Below are positions 35,104 to 44,322 of a DNA stretch of 64,000 nucleotides, in pieces; positions within the stretch are counted from its first letter, which is position 1; each line of letters opens with the position of its first letter. The stretch lies in contig NZ_AP025943.1 of assembly GCF_026072915.1 (NCBI RefSeq), positions 930,001-994,000 on the forward strand, read 5' to 3'. Made by a program: the position numbers and the translations under genes. The notes under the pieces were generated by a model. The model made no database searches. It was given only the letters and a program-made list of their open reading frames with translations, and was not told where the DNA came from. Source of the stretch: Akkermansia biwaensis (lineage in GTDB: Bacteria > Verrucomicrobiota > Verrucomicrobiia > Verrucomicrobiales > Akkermansiaceae).

Positions 35104-36054
35104 ATGTCGCATAAAGTCACAACGCCAGTCCCCCCCTCCGCCAAAAGGCAGGAAATGCTTCTGCTGGAACGGGAGGCCAGAAAAGAGGCCATCGAACGCA
35201 AGGGCAAGAACTACCGTTTCTGGCTCTTCCGGCGCAAGCTGTACCACATCGTCGTCGTTTACGCGCTCATCATCGGCCTCATCGGCGCCATCGTCTTCCT
35301 GTGGACCAACTACATCCTCAAGTACGACTGGCTCTCCATCGACACCGTTACGCTGAACAGCAACGGCATCTTCAATGCGGAACAGGCCTTCGCCGTCATG
35401 GGCGTAGGGCCGCAGGACAACATCTTTTCCATAGACGCCTCCGTACTGGAACAGCGCCTGCAGAAATGCCCCGCCATCCGCCGGGCGGACGTCAAGTACC
35501 AGGTCTCCTCCAACCCCACGCTGATTGTGGACATTGATGCGCGCATCCCCGCGGCCTGGATCGACTGTCCGGAGCTGGGCATCCATCCCGGAGACGCCAA
35601 ATACGGCGTACTGGCGGACAAGGACGGCGTCATGTTTCCGTGCATGGAAACGGTCCACATGCCCTACATCCAGGGGAAACACCTGCCTTCCGTCTCCCTC
35701 AGGCCACCCAGTTCCGGACAGCTCTCCTACGGCGTCAGCACGCGGGATTTGGAAGCGCCCATGCAGTTGATTGAACTGCTGTCCGGCGCGGTGTCCGAAT
35801 TCCTGCCCGGCATCGTCTCCATCTCCACGCCCAACGACTGGTCCTTCTGCGTGCGCTTCTCCAACGACTGCCAGGCCACATTCAGCCACTACGGGCTGGA
35901 ACGGCAGGTGGACAAGCTGGAACAGGCGCTGGAACACGCACGGCAGACCCACCGTAAAATCAACGCCATCAACCTCATCCCGGAACACAACGTTCCCGTC
36001 CTCTTTGACGGAGCCTATGAGGACATCCCGCTGGCGGAGCCCATTGAGGAATAA
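35104..36054 (+). CDS. ftsQ: FtsQ/DivIB-like division protein
   Basis: The 316-residue protein has a basic cytoplasmic N-terminus, a single transmembrane helix (about residues 48-68) and a periplasmic POTRA-like region with the start WLSIDTVTLNSNGIFN and the repeating beta pattern of FtsQ. The C-terminal part fits a second beta domain. FtsQ bridges the FtsBL pair and other divisome proteins. It is the last gene of the cluster; ftsA and ftsZ, which commonly follow, are replaced by recA. Identification rests on topology, POTRA features and position, since FtsQ sequence is poorly conserved. Confidence 0.85.
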   Translation: MSHKVTTPVPPSAKRQEMLLLEREARKEAIERKGKNYRFWLFRRKLYHIVVVYALIIGLIGAIVFLWTNYILKYDWLSIDTVTLNSNGIFNAEQAFAVMGVGPQDNIFSIDASVLEQRLQKCPAIRRADVKYQVSSNPTLIVDIDARIPAAWIDCPELGIHPGDAKYGVLADKDGVMFPCMETVHMPYIQGKHLPSVSLRPPSSGQLSYGVSTRDLEAPMQLIELLSGAVSEFLPGIVSISTPNDWSFCVRFSNDCQATFSHYGLERQVDKLEQALEHARQTHRKINAINLIPEHNVPVLFDGAYEDIPLAEPIEE

Positions 36055-36138
36055 CCCTGCTCCCGCGGGTTTTCACAGGATTTCCCACATGTCAGAATTC
36101 TACTCTGCATCAAGGGAAAATGACCTTGGAAAGACCCA

Positions 36139-36174
36139 CTGAACGCTTGCAAACAGACCACGTTCAGCTATAAT
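36139..36174 (+). promoter_or_regulatory. recA promoter with inverted repeat
   Basis: TTGCAA (36147-36152), a 16-bp spacer and TATAAT (36169-36174) end 12 nt before the recA start codon. A perfect 7-bp inverted repeat, CTGAACG (36139-36145) and CGTTCAG (36161-36167), spaced by 15 bp, brackets the -35 and touches the -10, so it is a candidate repressor operator, possibly for DNA damage. The GAAC/GTTC arms recall LexA sites but the spacing differs. Confidence 0.6.
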
Positions 36175-36186
36175 TTTTCACGATAT

Positions 36187-37227
36187 ATGAGCAACGATAC
36201 ACCCTTATCTCCCGAAGCGGAAAAACTGTCGGCCGCACGCAAGCGCAACCTTGATCTTGCCCTGACCCAGATTCAAAAAGACTTCGGTGAAAACGCCATC
36301 ATGCGTCTTGGCGACAATGCCAAAATGGAAGTGGATGTCATCCCCACCGGCAACCTTCTCATTGACCGCGCCCTGGGCGTGGGCGGGTTCGCCCGCGGAC
36401 GCGTCGTGGAAATCTACGGACCGGAATCCTCCGGTAAAACCACCCTCACCCTCACGGCCATCGCGCAGGCCCAGAAATCCGGCGGTCTGGCCGCGTTCAT
36501 TGACGTGGAACACGCCCTGGACCCGCAATACGCCGCCCGCCTGGGCGTGAACCTGGACGACCTGCTGGTCTCCCAGCCGAACTCGGGTGAAGAAGCCCTG
36601 CAAATCTGCGAAGCCCTGGTGCGTTCCAACGCCATCGACGTCATCGTGGTGGACTCCGTAGCCGCCCTGGTTACCAAACAGGAACTGGAAGGCGAAATAG
36701 GCGACTCCACCGTGGGCGCACAGGCCCGCCTGATGTCCGCCGCCCTCCGCAAGCTGACCAGCTTCATCTCCAAGGCCCGGACCGTCTGCATCTTCACCAA
36801 CCAGATCCGTGAAAAAATCGGCGTCATGTTCGGCAATCCGGAAACCACTCCCGGCGGCCGCGCCCTGAAATTCTATGCCTCCGTGCGCGTGGACATCCGC
36901 CGCATCGGCCAGATCAAGGGCAGCGACGGCTCCGTGACCGGCAACCGCACCAAGATCAAGGTGGTCAAGAACAAGGTGGCCCCTCCCTTCACGGAATGCG
37001 AATTCGACATCATGTACAATGAAGGCATCTCCTCCGTTGGAAGCCTGCTGGACCTGGCGATGGAATACGACATCATCCAGAAGCGCGGCTCCTGGATCAG
37101 CTACAACGGCAGCCAGATCGCCCAGGGGCGCGACGCCGCCAAGGAGGCCCTCAAATCCAATCAGGAACTGTACTCGGAAATCGAAGAACAGGTTAAAGCC
37201 AAAATGGACGAAAAGGCGGCCAAGTAA
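36187..37227 (+). CDS. recA: Recombinase RecA
   Basis: RecA forms filaments on single-stranded DNA for strand exchange and signals damage. The 346-residue protein is of normal length and has Walker [10 protein letters not shown] (residues 78-86), DVEHALD, the Walker B region [11 protein letters not shown], the L2 loop near [13 protein letters not shown] and IRRIGQIKG. The acidic-basic C-terminus is ordinary. The start ATG at 36187 is 12 nt past a TATAAT box, so the transcript would have a very short leader. A strong terminator follows. Confidence 0.97.
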   Translation: MSNDTPLSPEAEKLSAARKRNLDLALTQIQKDFGENAIMRLGDNAKMEVDVIPTGNLLIDRALGVGGFARGRVVEIYGPESSGKTTLTLTAIAQAQKSGGLAAFIDVEHALDPQYAARLGVNLDDLLVSQPNSGEEALQICEALVRSNAIDVIVVDSVAALVTKQELEGEIGDSTVGAQARLMSAALRKLTSFISKARTVCIFTNQIREKIGVMFGNPETTPGGRALKFYASVRVDIRRIGQIKGSDGSVTGNRTKIKVVKNKVAPPFTECEFDIMYNEGISSVGSLLDLAMEYDIIQKRGSWISYNGSQIAQGRDAAKEALKSNQELYSEIEEQVKAKMDEKAAK

Positions 37228-37255
37228 CCGCCGTCTTTACTCTTCCTTCAACCAG

Positions 37256-37289
37256 GCGGACTCCCCTTTACGGGGAGTCCGCTTTTTTC
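37256..37289 (+). terminator. Rho-independent terminator after recA
   Basis: An 11-bp GC-rich stem (GCGGACTCCCC / GGGGAGTCCGC) with a 5-nt loop is followed by TTTTTT. It lies about 30 nt after the recA stop. Confidence 0.92.
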
Positions 37290-37618
37290 ATCCCTCCGGC
37301 TAATCCCCGCCAATCTCAGGAAACCGCATTCCCCGGCCTTCCTGCCGGAATTCCGCGATGCCCACGCCTCCGGATAAGCCCTCATCCTTCCGGCGTACAC
37401 GCATGCACTGGAAACGCGTCATTTACAAGAACCCGGAACTATCTTCCGCACGCCGCGGAAACGGTTTTTCCCGGCAGGTGGCCATCAGGGCTGCGCTCTC
37501 CGCCATGTCGGGAAAAAATGAAAGAACGCCGTTCCCTCTCTTTGCAAAAGGATCTTTCACGGCAACTTTTCTCTTGTGCGTCATGAAAAATCCGTTAGTC
37601 TGTGCCTGATATCGTCCT
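37290..37618. other. Intergenic region before the amidase gene
   Basis: About 330 bp after the recA terminator holds no recognisable gene or RNA. Open frames here lack family character. It presumably carries the amidase promoter. Confidence 0.5.
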
Positions 37619-38638
37619 ATGTATCCGTCCTCTCGTACATCCTGCACAGCCATGCTCGGCATTCTGGGCATGTTCCTGTTGACGCTGTCCACGGCGTTCG
37701 GATGGAATCCGGAAACCATCAACGGAGTGCAGTACATCCCCATGTCGGAAGTGCGCACCCATTACAAGCTCACGCGGGAACGGACGGAAGGACGCCAGAA
37801 AGTTTACGAGGTGCCGGAAAAAATTCAGATCCGCATGCAGGCCCACAGCCAGGACATGTACATGAACAACATGAAGTTCATCCTGTCCTACCCCGTGGCG
37901 GACCACCCCTCCAAGGGGCTGATGGTCTCCAACCTGGACCTTCACAAAATCATTGATCCCGTTCTGCGGCCCACCTACATCGCCAACCGCCGCGGATTCA
38001 ACACGGTAGTCATTGACCCCGGCCACGGCGGCCATGACAGCGGCGCGCGCAACCGCATCAGCCGGGAGGCGGACCTCAACCTGTCCGTGGCCAAAAAACT
38101 GCGCGACCGCCTCAAAAGCATGGGCTACCAGACGGTAATGACCCGTGAGACGGACAACTTCATCTCTCTTCAGGACCGCGTGCGGATTGCCAACAAATAT
38201 TCCAACGCCATCTTCATCAGCATCCATTTCAATGACGGCGGCCCGTCCGCCCGCGGGGTGGAAACCTTCACGCTGGCCCCTGCCGGCACGTCTTCCTCCA
38301 TGTCCCGCAACATTCGGCAGGAAGCCCTGCAGGGCAACTCCCAGGACAGCATGAACATCGCCCTGGCCACCGCCGTGCAGGGACACATGCTGAAAGGCCC
38401 GCTCGCCATCAAGGAAGGAATCTCCATGGTTGACCGCGGCATCAAGCGCGCCCGCTACTCCGTGCTGTGCACCATCAAGCACCCTGCCATCCTGGTGGAG
38501 GGGGGCTTCATGTCTCATGCACAGGAAGCATTGCTCATCAACACGGAACGCTACCAGAAATTCATGGCCTCCTCCCTGGCCGCCGCCGTACACCAGTACC
38601 GCACGGCCCTGGGCCAGCAGGCGCGCAGAACACGCTGA
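37619..38638 (+). CDS. N-acetylmuramoyl-L-alanine amidase (Amidase_3)
   Basis: This secreted zinc amidase cleaves the MurNAc-L-Ala bond, acting in daughter-cell separation or wall turnover. The 339-residue protein has an N-terminal signal peptide (to about residue 28, TLSTAFG), a beta N-terminal domain and the Amidase_3 catalytic domain (about 123-330). Zinc ligands are His136 in DPGHGGHDSG, Glu150 in SREADLNL and His203 in SIHFND; the catalytic Glu294 is in VEGGFMSH. The family includes AmiA/B/C; a LysM domain is not in this protein. The ATG at 37619 directly precedes the signal peptide. Confidence 0.93.
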   Translation: MYPSSRTSCTAMLGILGMFLLTLSTAFGWNPETINGVQYIPMSEVRTHYKLTRERTEGRQKVYEVPEKIQIRMQAHSQDMYMNNMKFILSYPVADHPSKGLMVSNLDLHKIIDPVLRPTYIANRRGFNTVVIDPGHGGHDSGARNRISREADLNLSVAKKLRDRLKSMGYQTVMTRETDNFISLQDRVRIANKYSNAIFISIHFNDGGPSARGVETFTLAPAGTSSSMSRNIRQEALQGNSQDSMNIALATAVQGHMLKGPLAIKEGISMVDRGIKRARYSVLCTIKHPAILVEGGFMSHAQEALLINTERYQKFMASSLAAAVHQYRTALGQQARRTR

Positions 38639-38664
38639 GGGACGCATCCCCGCCCTGCCCGCAC

Positions 38665-39293
38665 ATGAACATCATCCGCATTCCCGGCCTGGCAGACTAT
38701 CAGGAAACCCTGCGTATGCAGGAAGAACTGGTGCGGGCCCACCAGGACGACCCGGAACGGGAAGACGAACTGCTGCTGCTGGAACACGCCGGCGTGTACA
38801 CCATCGGCCGCACGCGCGACTATGCCAGCCTTCATCCCGGCACCGTGCTGCCCTTCCCCGTCCATGAAATCAACCGGGGAGGACAGGCCACCTACCACGG
38901 GCCCGGCCAGCTTGTGGGCTACCCCGTCACGGACCTGAACCGCCGCGGCAGGGATTTGCACGCCTACGTCACCTCCCTGGAAAATGCCCTGATCGAATCC
39001 TGCGCCCGGTTCGGCGTCGCCGCCCGCATCCGGGAAGGTCTGGTGGGCGTCTGGGTGGAAGACCGCAAAATAGCCTCCATCGGCGTGGGAGTGAAAAAAT
39101 GGATAGCCATGCACGGCTTCGCCATCAACCTGACGCGGGAATCCCTGCCCCCTTCCTGGCCATTACCCCCTGCGGCATTCAGGACGTCCAGATGACCTGC
39201 CTGGAAAATGAAATGCCCGCATCACGGGAAAAAGGGGAGCTGATGCGGCGCTTCGGAGACGTTTTCGCGGAGATTTGGGAGAAAAATTCCTGA
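38665..39293 (+). CDS. lipB: Octanoyltransferase LipB, apparent frameshift
   Basis: LipB transfers octanoate from ACP to lipoyl domains, the first step of lipoate synthesis. The N-terminal part has the hallmark RGGQATYHGPGQLVGYP, the residues after it, and KIASIGVGVKKW with the catalytic Lys. The C-terminal part, with the catalytic Cys in ITPCGI, is in another frame. One missing C in a C5 run (39148-39152) accounts for it; C6 would join RESLPP to FLAITPCGI and yield 209 residues, the usual length. Start is the ATG at 38665. No lipA is in the window. As with murD, sequence error should be ruled out before calling it a pseudogene. Confidence 0.88.
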
Positions 39294-39508
39294 ACAATAT
39301 CCGGCTCTCCCGGCCAGCGTCATTCCAGGCGCGAATTCCGCCTTCCTTTGCAGGTGAAAATACGCCAAAGGCTGGCAAATGACCAATTCAGACCATACAT
39401 GCAAGGGAAATGTTCAAAAAAACGCCCTGAGTAAGACACAAACCGTGTCAGCAATACGTCCTTGCATCTTGACGCGGTTACCGAACGGACGGATGCTTGG
39501 TATCAGTT

Positions 39509-40921
39509 ATGGGAAAAACACTTTTCCAAAAAATCTGGGATGCTCATTCCGTCGGCATTCTGCCGGACGGAAGGACGCAAATGTTCATCGCTACACACTT
39601 TCTGCATGAAGTCACTTCTCCGCAGGCTTTCGGCATGGTCCGCGACCTCGGCCTTGCTGTGCGCCATCCGGAACGCACCTTCGCCACCGTGGACCACATC
39701 ATTCCCACGGACAACCAGGCGGAACCGTTCGCGGACGCCACGGCGGACGCCATGATCCGGGAACTCCGCAGGAACTGCGCGGAAAACGGCATCCGCTTCT
39801 TTGATCTTCCTACGGGCCTCCAGGGTATTGTTCACATGGTGGGGCCGGAACTCGGAATCACCCAGCCGGGCATGACCATCGTGTGCGGAGATTCCCACAC
39901 GGCCACCCACGGAGCGTTCGGCTCCATCGCGATGGGCATCGGCACCACGCAGGTGCGCGACGTGCTGGCCACCCAGACGCTGGCCCTCAGTCCGCTGAAG
40001 GTGCGCCGCATCAACGTAAACGGCAAACTGGCCCCCGGCGTGCGGGCCAAGGACGTGGCCCTTCACATCATCGGGCTCCTGGGAGCCAAGGGCGGCCTGG
40101 GATTCGCCTATGAATACGGCGGCGACGTCATTGACGCCATGAGCATGGACGAACGCATGACCCTCTGCAACATGTCCATTGAAGGCGCGGCGCGCTGCGG
40201 CTATGTGAACCCGGACATGACCACGGTGGAATACATCAAGGGACGCCTGTTCGCCCCCGAAGGTGCGGACTGGGACAAGGCCGTGGAGCGCTGGCTGAGC
40301 TTCGCCTCCGACGCGGACGCGGAATACGACGAAATTGTGGAAATCGACGGAGCCTCCATCGAACCTACCGTGACATGGGGCATCTCCCCGGACCAGAACA
40401 CGGGCATCAGCGGCACAACGCCGGATCCCGCATCCGCCGGGGACGCCGACGAACGGAAAATGATCGGTGAAGCGCTGGAATACATGAAATTTCCCGCCGG
40501 AATGCCCCTCAAGGGACTTCCCGTCCAGGTGTGCTTCGTCGGGTCCTGCACCAACGGCCGCATCTCCGACTTCCGGGAAGTAGCCTCCCTCATCAAGGGA
40601 CGCCACGTGGCTCCCGGAATCAGGGCGCTGGCCGTGCCGGGCTCCCAAATGACGGCCAGGCAATGCGAGGAGGAAGGCATTGCGGACATCTTCCGCGAGG
40701 CCGGATTCGAATGGCGCCTGGCCGGCTGTTCCATGTGCCTGGCCATGAACCCGGACAAGCTCCAGGGCGACCAGCTCTGCGCCAGTTCCTCCAACCGGAA
40801 CTTCAAGGGACGCCAGGGCAGCCCCACGGGCCGCACGCTTCTGATGAGCCCCGCCATGGTGGCCGCCGCCGCGCTGACGGGGAAAGTCTCCGATGCCCGT
40901 GAAGTGTTCTCCATGAACTAA
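39509..40921 (+). CDS. leuC: 3-isopropylmalate dehydratase large subunit LeuC
   Basis: LeuC with LeuD isomerises 2-isopropylmalate to 3-isopropylmalate in leucine synthesis, using a [4Fe-4S] cluster. The 470-residue protein has the three cluster cysteines Cys347 (GSCTNGR), Cys407 and Cys410 (GCSMC), plus the substrate-site blocks [19 protein letters not shown] and [11 protein letters not shown]. The start ATG at 39509 ([13 protein letters not shown]) fits the family; a TTG four codons earlier also lies in frame. leuD follows after 19 nt. Other leucine genes (leuA, leuB) are not in this window. Confidence 0.96.
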   Translation: MGKTLFQKIWDAHSVGILPDGRTQMFIATHFLHEVTSPQAFGMVRDLGLAVRHPERTFATVDHIIPTDNQAEPFADATADAMIRELRRNCAENGIRFFDLPTGLQGIVHMVGPELGITQPGMTIVCGDSHTATHGAFGSIAMGIGTTQVRDVLATQTLALSPLKVRRINVNGKLAPGVRAKDVALHIIGLLGAKGGLGFAYEYGGDVIDAMSMDERMTLCNMSIEGAARCGYVNPDMTTVEYIKGRLFAPEGADWDKAVERWLSFASDADAEYDEIVEIDGASIEPTVTWGISPDQNTGISGTTPDPASAGDADERKMIGEALEYMKFPAGMPLKGLPVQVCFVGSCTNGRISDFREVASLIKGRHVAPGIRALAVPGSQMTARQCEEEGIADIFREAGFEWRLAGCSMCLAMNPDKLQGDQLCASSSNRNFKGRQGSPTGRTLLMSPAMVAAAALTGKVSDAREVFSMN

Positions 40922-40940
40922 CCTTTCATCTCCCGATCTT

Positions 40941-41549
40941 ATGTCTCTGACCAAATTCACTTCCATCACCGGCGCCTGCGTCCCGGTCCCCGGACCGGAC
41001 ATGGATACGGACCGCATCATCCCCTCGCGCTTCCTCAAATGCATCACGTTTGACGAGCTGGCGAACGTCATGTTCTGGGACGAACGCTTTGACGAAAACG
41101 GGAAGTCCAAGTCCCATCCGGTGGACGATCCCCGTTTCCGGGGAGCCTCCATCATCCTGGGAGGCGCCAACTTCGGCTGCGGTTCCTCCCGCGAGCATGC
41201 TCCGCAAACCATCAGGCGTTCCGGCATCAAGGCCGTGATCGCGGAATCCTTTGCGGAAATCTTCTTCGGCAACAGCACAGGCATCGGCCTGCCCTGCGTG
41301 TGCGCCTCCGCGGAAGACATCGCCGCCCTGTCCCGGTACGTCTCCGAACACCCGGAAACGGAAATCACCATCGACCTTCAGTCCATGACCGCCTCCTGGC
41401 CGGACGGCTCCATTCCCATCCGCATGCCTGCGGAAGCCCGCGAAGCCCTGACCCGGGGCCGCTGGGACTCCATTGCGGAACTGCTCGTCAACCTGGACGC
41501 CGTGGAAAAGAAAAATGCGGAACTCCCCCAGGTTTCGGCCTCCTGCTGA
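40941..41549 (+). CDS. leuD: 3-isopropylmalate dehydratase small subunit LeuD
   Basis: LeuD pairs with LeuC. The 202-residue protein has the conserved start VPVPGPDMDTDRIIPSRFLK, FGCGSSREHAPQTIRRSGIKAVI (aconitase swivel domain) and GIGLPCV. Length agrees with the family (~195-205). It forms an operon with leuC. The following unrelated gene begins 31 nt later. Confidence 0.96.
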   Translation: MSLTKFTSITGACVPVPGPDMDTDRIIPSRFLKCITFDELANVMFWDERFDENGKSKSHPVDDPRFRGASIILGGANFGCGSSREHAPQTIRRSGIKAVIAESFAEIFFGNSTGIGLPCVCASAEDIAALSRYVSEHPETEITIDLQSMTASWPDGSIPIRMPAEAREALTRGRWDSIAELLVNLDAVEKKNAELPQVSASC

Positions 41550-41580
41550 TTCAACTACCACCCCCTCCCCCTATCCCCAT

Positions 41581-42702
41581 ATGATCTTCAGAATTACAGA
41601 CTACGTCCAGCGGGGCACGCTGGACAACCGCGAACGCGGAACCATACGGCTTGTCCTGCATCTTATGGGGATGCCCCACCCGGTGCGCATTACCCTGCAG
41701 GGAGACTGCCTTCAGGACCTGGCGGGCTGCCTGGTGGAATTTGAAAATCCCGCGCCCCAGATGCTTCCGGCGGAGCTGACCGCTCTGCCGGACGTCATCC
41801 GCGGCGTTACGGGAGACATGACGGCCAGCCGCCGCATGCCCGTAAAGGGGAGAAAAACCCTGGAAAACTCCCTGTACATGGAATGGTTCACGGACCATCA
41901 GGACATGGTCCTGATGGAAAGCGCCGCCTACTCCGTCAGGGTATCCCTGCCGGAATGGACCATGGACGCCTGCGAGGAACAGGTGCAGATCATGGCCAAC
42001 CAGCAGATGCTTCGCACCCAGGTCAAGACGTGGGCCAGAAACTACGCCAACAACCGGGAAGACGGCAACCTGCCGGACCATGCGTGGGACAGGCGGCTGC
42101 GGGAGGCGGAAGCCATTGCCATCGCCTACCAGGAAGTCTTCCAGAAATACAGGCTGAACCCCACCGGGGACATCCGCGTGGCGTTTGTCATGGGCTGGGA
42201 CGAAGTATTGGACGACATCGCGCAGTCGGAAGAAACGGGCACCCCCTGTTCCTGCAAAAGCTCCGGCATGCTCAGCCTCTTTGACATTCTCAACGAGCAG
42301 GAAGCGCAGGAAGTCCAATCCTGCATGTTCCATCCTCTGTTTCATCAGGTCATGGAATTGACGGACCTGTGCCAGCGCCAGTTCAGCAGGGAAATCAACA
42401 AATCCCAGCGGAACAGGACGGAACCGCCGGAACCCCTCGGCCAAATCTTCTACTGCATCCGTTACATCACTCCCCGCATTCTTTCCTGCCTTCTGCAGGA
42501 AAAGGAAAACGGCGCGGACTACTGCACGCTGGCGGCCAGAATGGCCCTGTGCGTGGAGCAGACGCGCCAGACCGTCTCCGCCCTGAACGGCAGCGGACGG
42601 CACATCGGGGAGGAAGTACGGGAACGCTTCTCCTCCCTGCTTGAAGAAGTCAGCTCCTTCCAGGAAAGCCTGGCAACCCAAAGCAGGAAAAGCAACCTGT
42701 AA
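41581..42702 (+). CDS. Conserved-looking hypothetical protein
   Basis: This 373-residue protein is not recognised. I use the ATG at 41581 (MIFRITDYVQRGTLD), where the composition changes to protein-like; the frame extends upstream into leuD without merit. It is soluble, moderately acidic and mostly alpha-helical in appearance. Two regions stand out: a stretch rich in Arg, Asn and Trp around residues 135-170, and a CSCKSS motif near residue 223 that may bind metal. It lies between leuD and the Deg-type protease gene with small gaps, suggesting co-transcription. No function is claimed. Confidence 0.65.
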   Translation: MIFRITDYVQRGTLDNRERGTIRLVLHLMGMPHPVRITLQGDCLQDLAGCLVEFENPAPQMLPAELTALPDVIRGVTGDMTASRRMPVKGRKTLENSLYMEWFTDHQDMVLMESAAYSVRVSLPEWTMDACEEQVQIMANQQMLRTQVKTWARNYANNREDGNLPDHAWDRRLREAEAIAIAYQEVFQKYRLNPTGDIRVAFVMGWDEVLDDIAQSEETGTPCSCKSSGMLSLFDILNEQEAQEVQSCMFHPLFHQVMELTDLCQRQFSREINKSQRNRTEPPEPLGQIFYCIRYITPRILSCLLQEKENGADYCTLAARMALCVEQTRQTVSALNGSGRHIGEEVRERFSSLLEEVSSFQESLATQSRKSNL

Positions 42703-42745
42703 TATCCTCCGCCTGCACTTGCACCACATCCAACCATCTATCATC

Positions 42746-44317
42746 ATGCGTTTTCATACATGCCTCCAGGGACTCTTCCTGGCTCTCGCCGCAGTATCCC
42801 TCTCTCCGGCGGACGAGCCAGCCATCTCCCTTTCCGACTTCGGGGTGGACAAAGTCATGTCCGGCCCCGTCGTTTCCATCAATGACCAGTACAAGGGCGT
42901 TGTAAAAATTGAAGTGGACTCCCTGACTCCGGACTACGCCACGCCGTGGGATACGGGCCGCTACCAGGGAGGCATCGGCACTGGTTTCCTGATCGGTGAA
43001 AACGCCTTCATGACCAATGCGCACGTAGTAAGCAACGCGGAACGCATCTACATCTCCATGTACGGGGACTCCCGCAAAATTCCCGCCAGGGTCAAATTCA
43101 TCGCCCATGATGCCGACCTCGCCCTGCTGGAAGTGGAGGATTTCAAGCCGTTCAAGGGAATCAAGCCCTTCGAATTCAGCAAGAACCTGCCCAATCTGGA
43201 AGACGAGGTAAGAGTCATCGGCTACCCCATCGGCGGCAACAGGCTCTCCGTCACGCGCGGCGTCGTCTCCCGCATTGACTTCACCCCGTACGCCCATCCC
43301 CGGAACATGGAACACCTCACCATTCAGGTGGATGCCGCCATCAACCCGGGCAACAGCGGCGGCCCCGCACTCATGGGCAATAAAGTCATCGGCGTGGCCT
43401 TCCAGGGTCTGAACAACGCCAACAACACGGGGTATGTGATTCCCACCCCCGTCATCCGCCATTTTCTGGAGGACATCAAGGACGGAGTCTATGACGGCTA
43501 CGTGGACATGGGCATCCAGGCGGCCCCCATCCTGAACCCCGCCATGCGCAAGGCATTCGGGCTGCCGGATGACGAAAAGGGCGTCCTGATCGGCAAGGTT
43601 CTCAAAGGCTCTTCCGCGGACGGCGCTCTCCGGAACGGGGACATCCTGATGAAGGTGGACGGCTACGATGTGGACAGCTCCGCCATGATCGAACTGGAAG
43701 GCCAGAAAATCAGCATGAAAGAGCTCATCGAACGCTGCTTCAAGGATGACAGGCTGCCCCTGGACATCATCCGGGACGGCAAGCCCATGAAAGTGGAAAT
43801 GGTCATGAAACCCTCCCGCGCCAAGGAACTGCTGATGGAGGAATATGACAAAATGCCCCGCTACGTCGTCTTCGGCGGCCTGGTATTCCAGCCCATCCAG
43901 CGCAACGTACTGGCTGCGGCGGACATCTCCATGCTGGACGTAGCCCTGGACATCCGGGACTACCAGGAAGACGGAGGCTGCGTGGACTATGAAGACATGG
44001 TCATCATCACCAAGGTATTGGACGACGAAGTAAACGCCCGCCTTTCCGGATCCGTTTCCAACGCCATCGTGGAAAAAATCAACGGCGTGAAGGTCAAGGG
44101 CCTCAGCCATGCCTACAAACTGCTTTACCCGGAAAAAATGCCGGAATATGTCATTATTGAACTGAAAGACGGAGAACGCCCCCTGATCTTTGAAGGAAAA
44201 GCCATGGAAGCGGCCAACAAGCGGATCTCTAAAACCTACAATATCCCCAAAAACGCCCGGCTTGACAGCGCCATTCCCGGCCGCCAGCCCTCCCGTAAAG
44301 AAACTCCCGCCAACTAA
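42746..44317 (+). CDS. Deg-type serine protease with PDZ domain(s)
   Basis: The 523-residue protein is a secreted trypsin-like protease of the DegP/HtrA group, probably a periplasmic quality-control enzyme. A signal peptide (residues ~1-20) is followed by the protease domain with the catalytic triad His93 (TNAHVV), Asp124 (HDADLALL) and Ser204 (NPGNSGGP). The C-terminal half contains PDZ-like segments (KGVLIGKVLKGSSADGALR...GDILMKVDG and a second toward the end). It is followed, 5 nt after its stop, by a paralogue without the triad. Start is the ATG at 42746, just before the hydrophobic leader. Confidence 0.9.
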   Translation: MRFHTCLQGLFLALAAVSLSPADEPAISLSDFGVDKVMSGPVVSINDQYKGVVKIEVDSLTPDYATPWDTGRYQGGIGTGFLIGENAFMTNAHVVSNAERIYISMYGDSRKIPARVKFIAHDADLALLEVEDFKPFKGIKPFEFSKNLPNLEDEVRVIGYPIGGNRLSVTRGVVSRIDFTPYAHPRNMEHLTIQVDAAINPGNSGGPALMGNKVIGVAFQGLNNANNTGYVIPTPVIRHFLEDIKDGVYDGYVDMGIQAAPILNPAMRKAFGLPDDEKGVLIGKVLKGSSADGALRNGDILMKVDGYDVDSSAMIELEGQKISMKELIERCFKDDRLPLDIIRDGKPMKVEMVMKPSRAKELLMEEYDKMPRYVVFGGLVFQPIQRNVLAAADISMLDVALDIRDYQEDGGCVDYEDMVIITKVLDDEVNARLSGSVSNAIVEKINGVKVKGLSHAYKLLYPEKMPEYVIIELKDGERPLIFEGKAMEAANKRISKTYNIPKNARLDSAIPGRQPSRKETPAN

Positions 44318-44322
44318 CAGCC

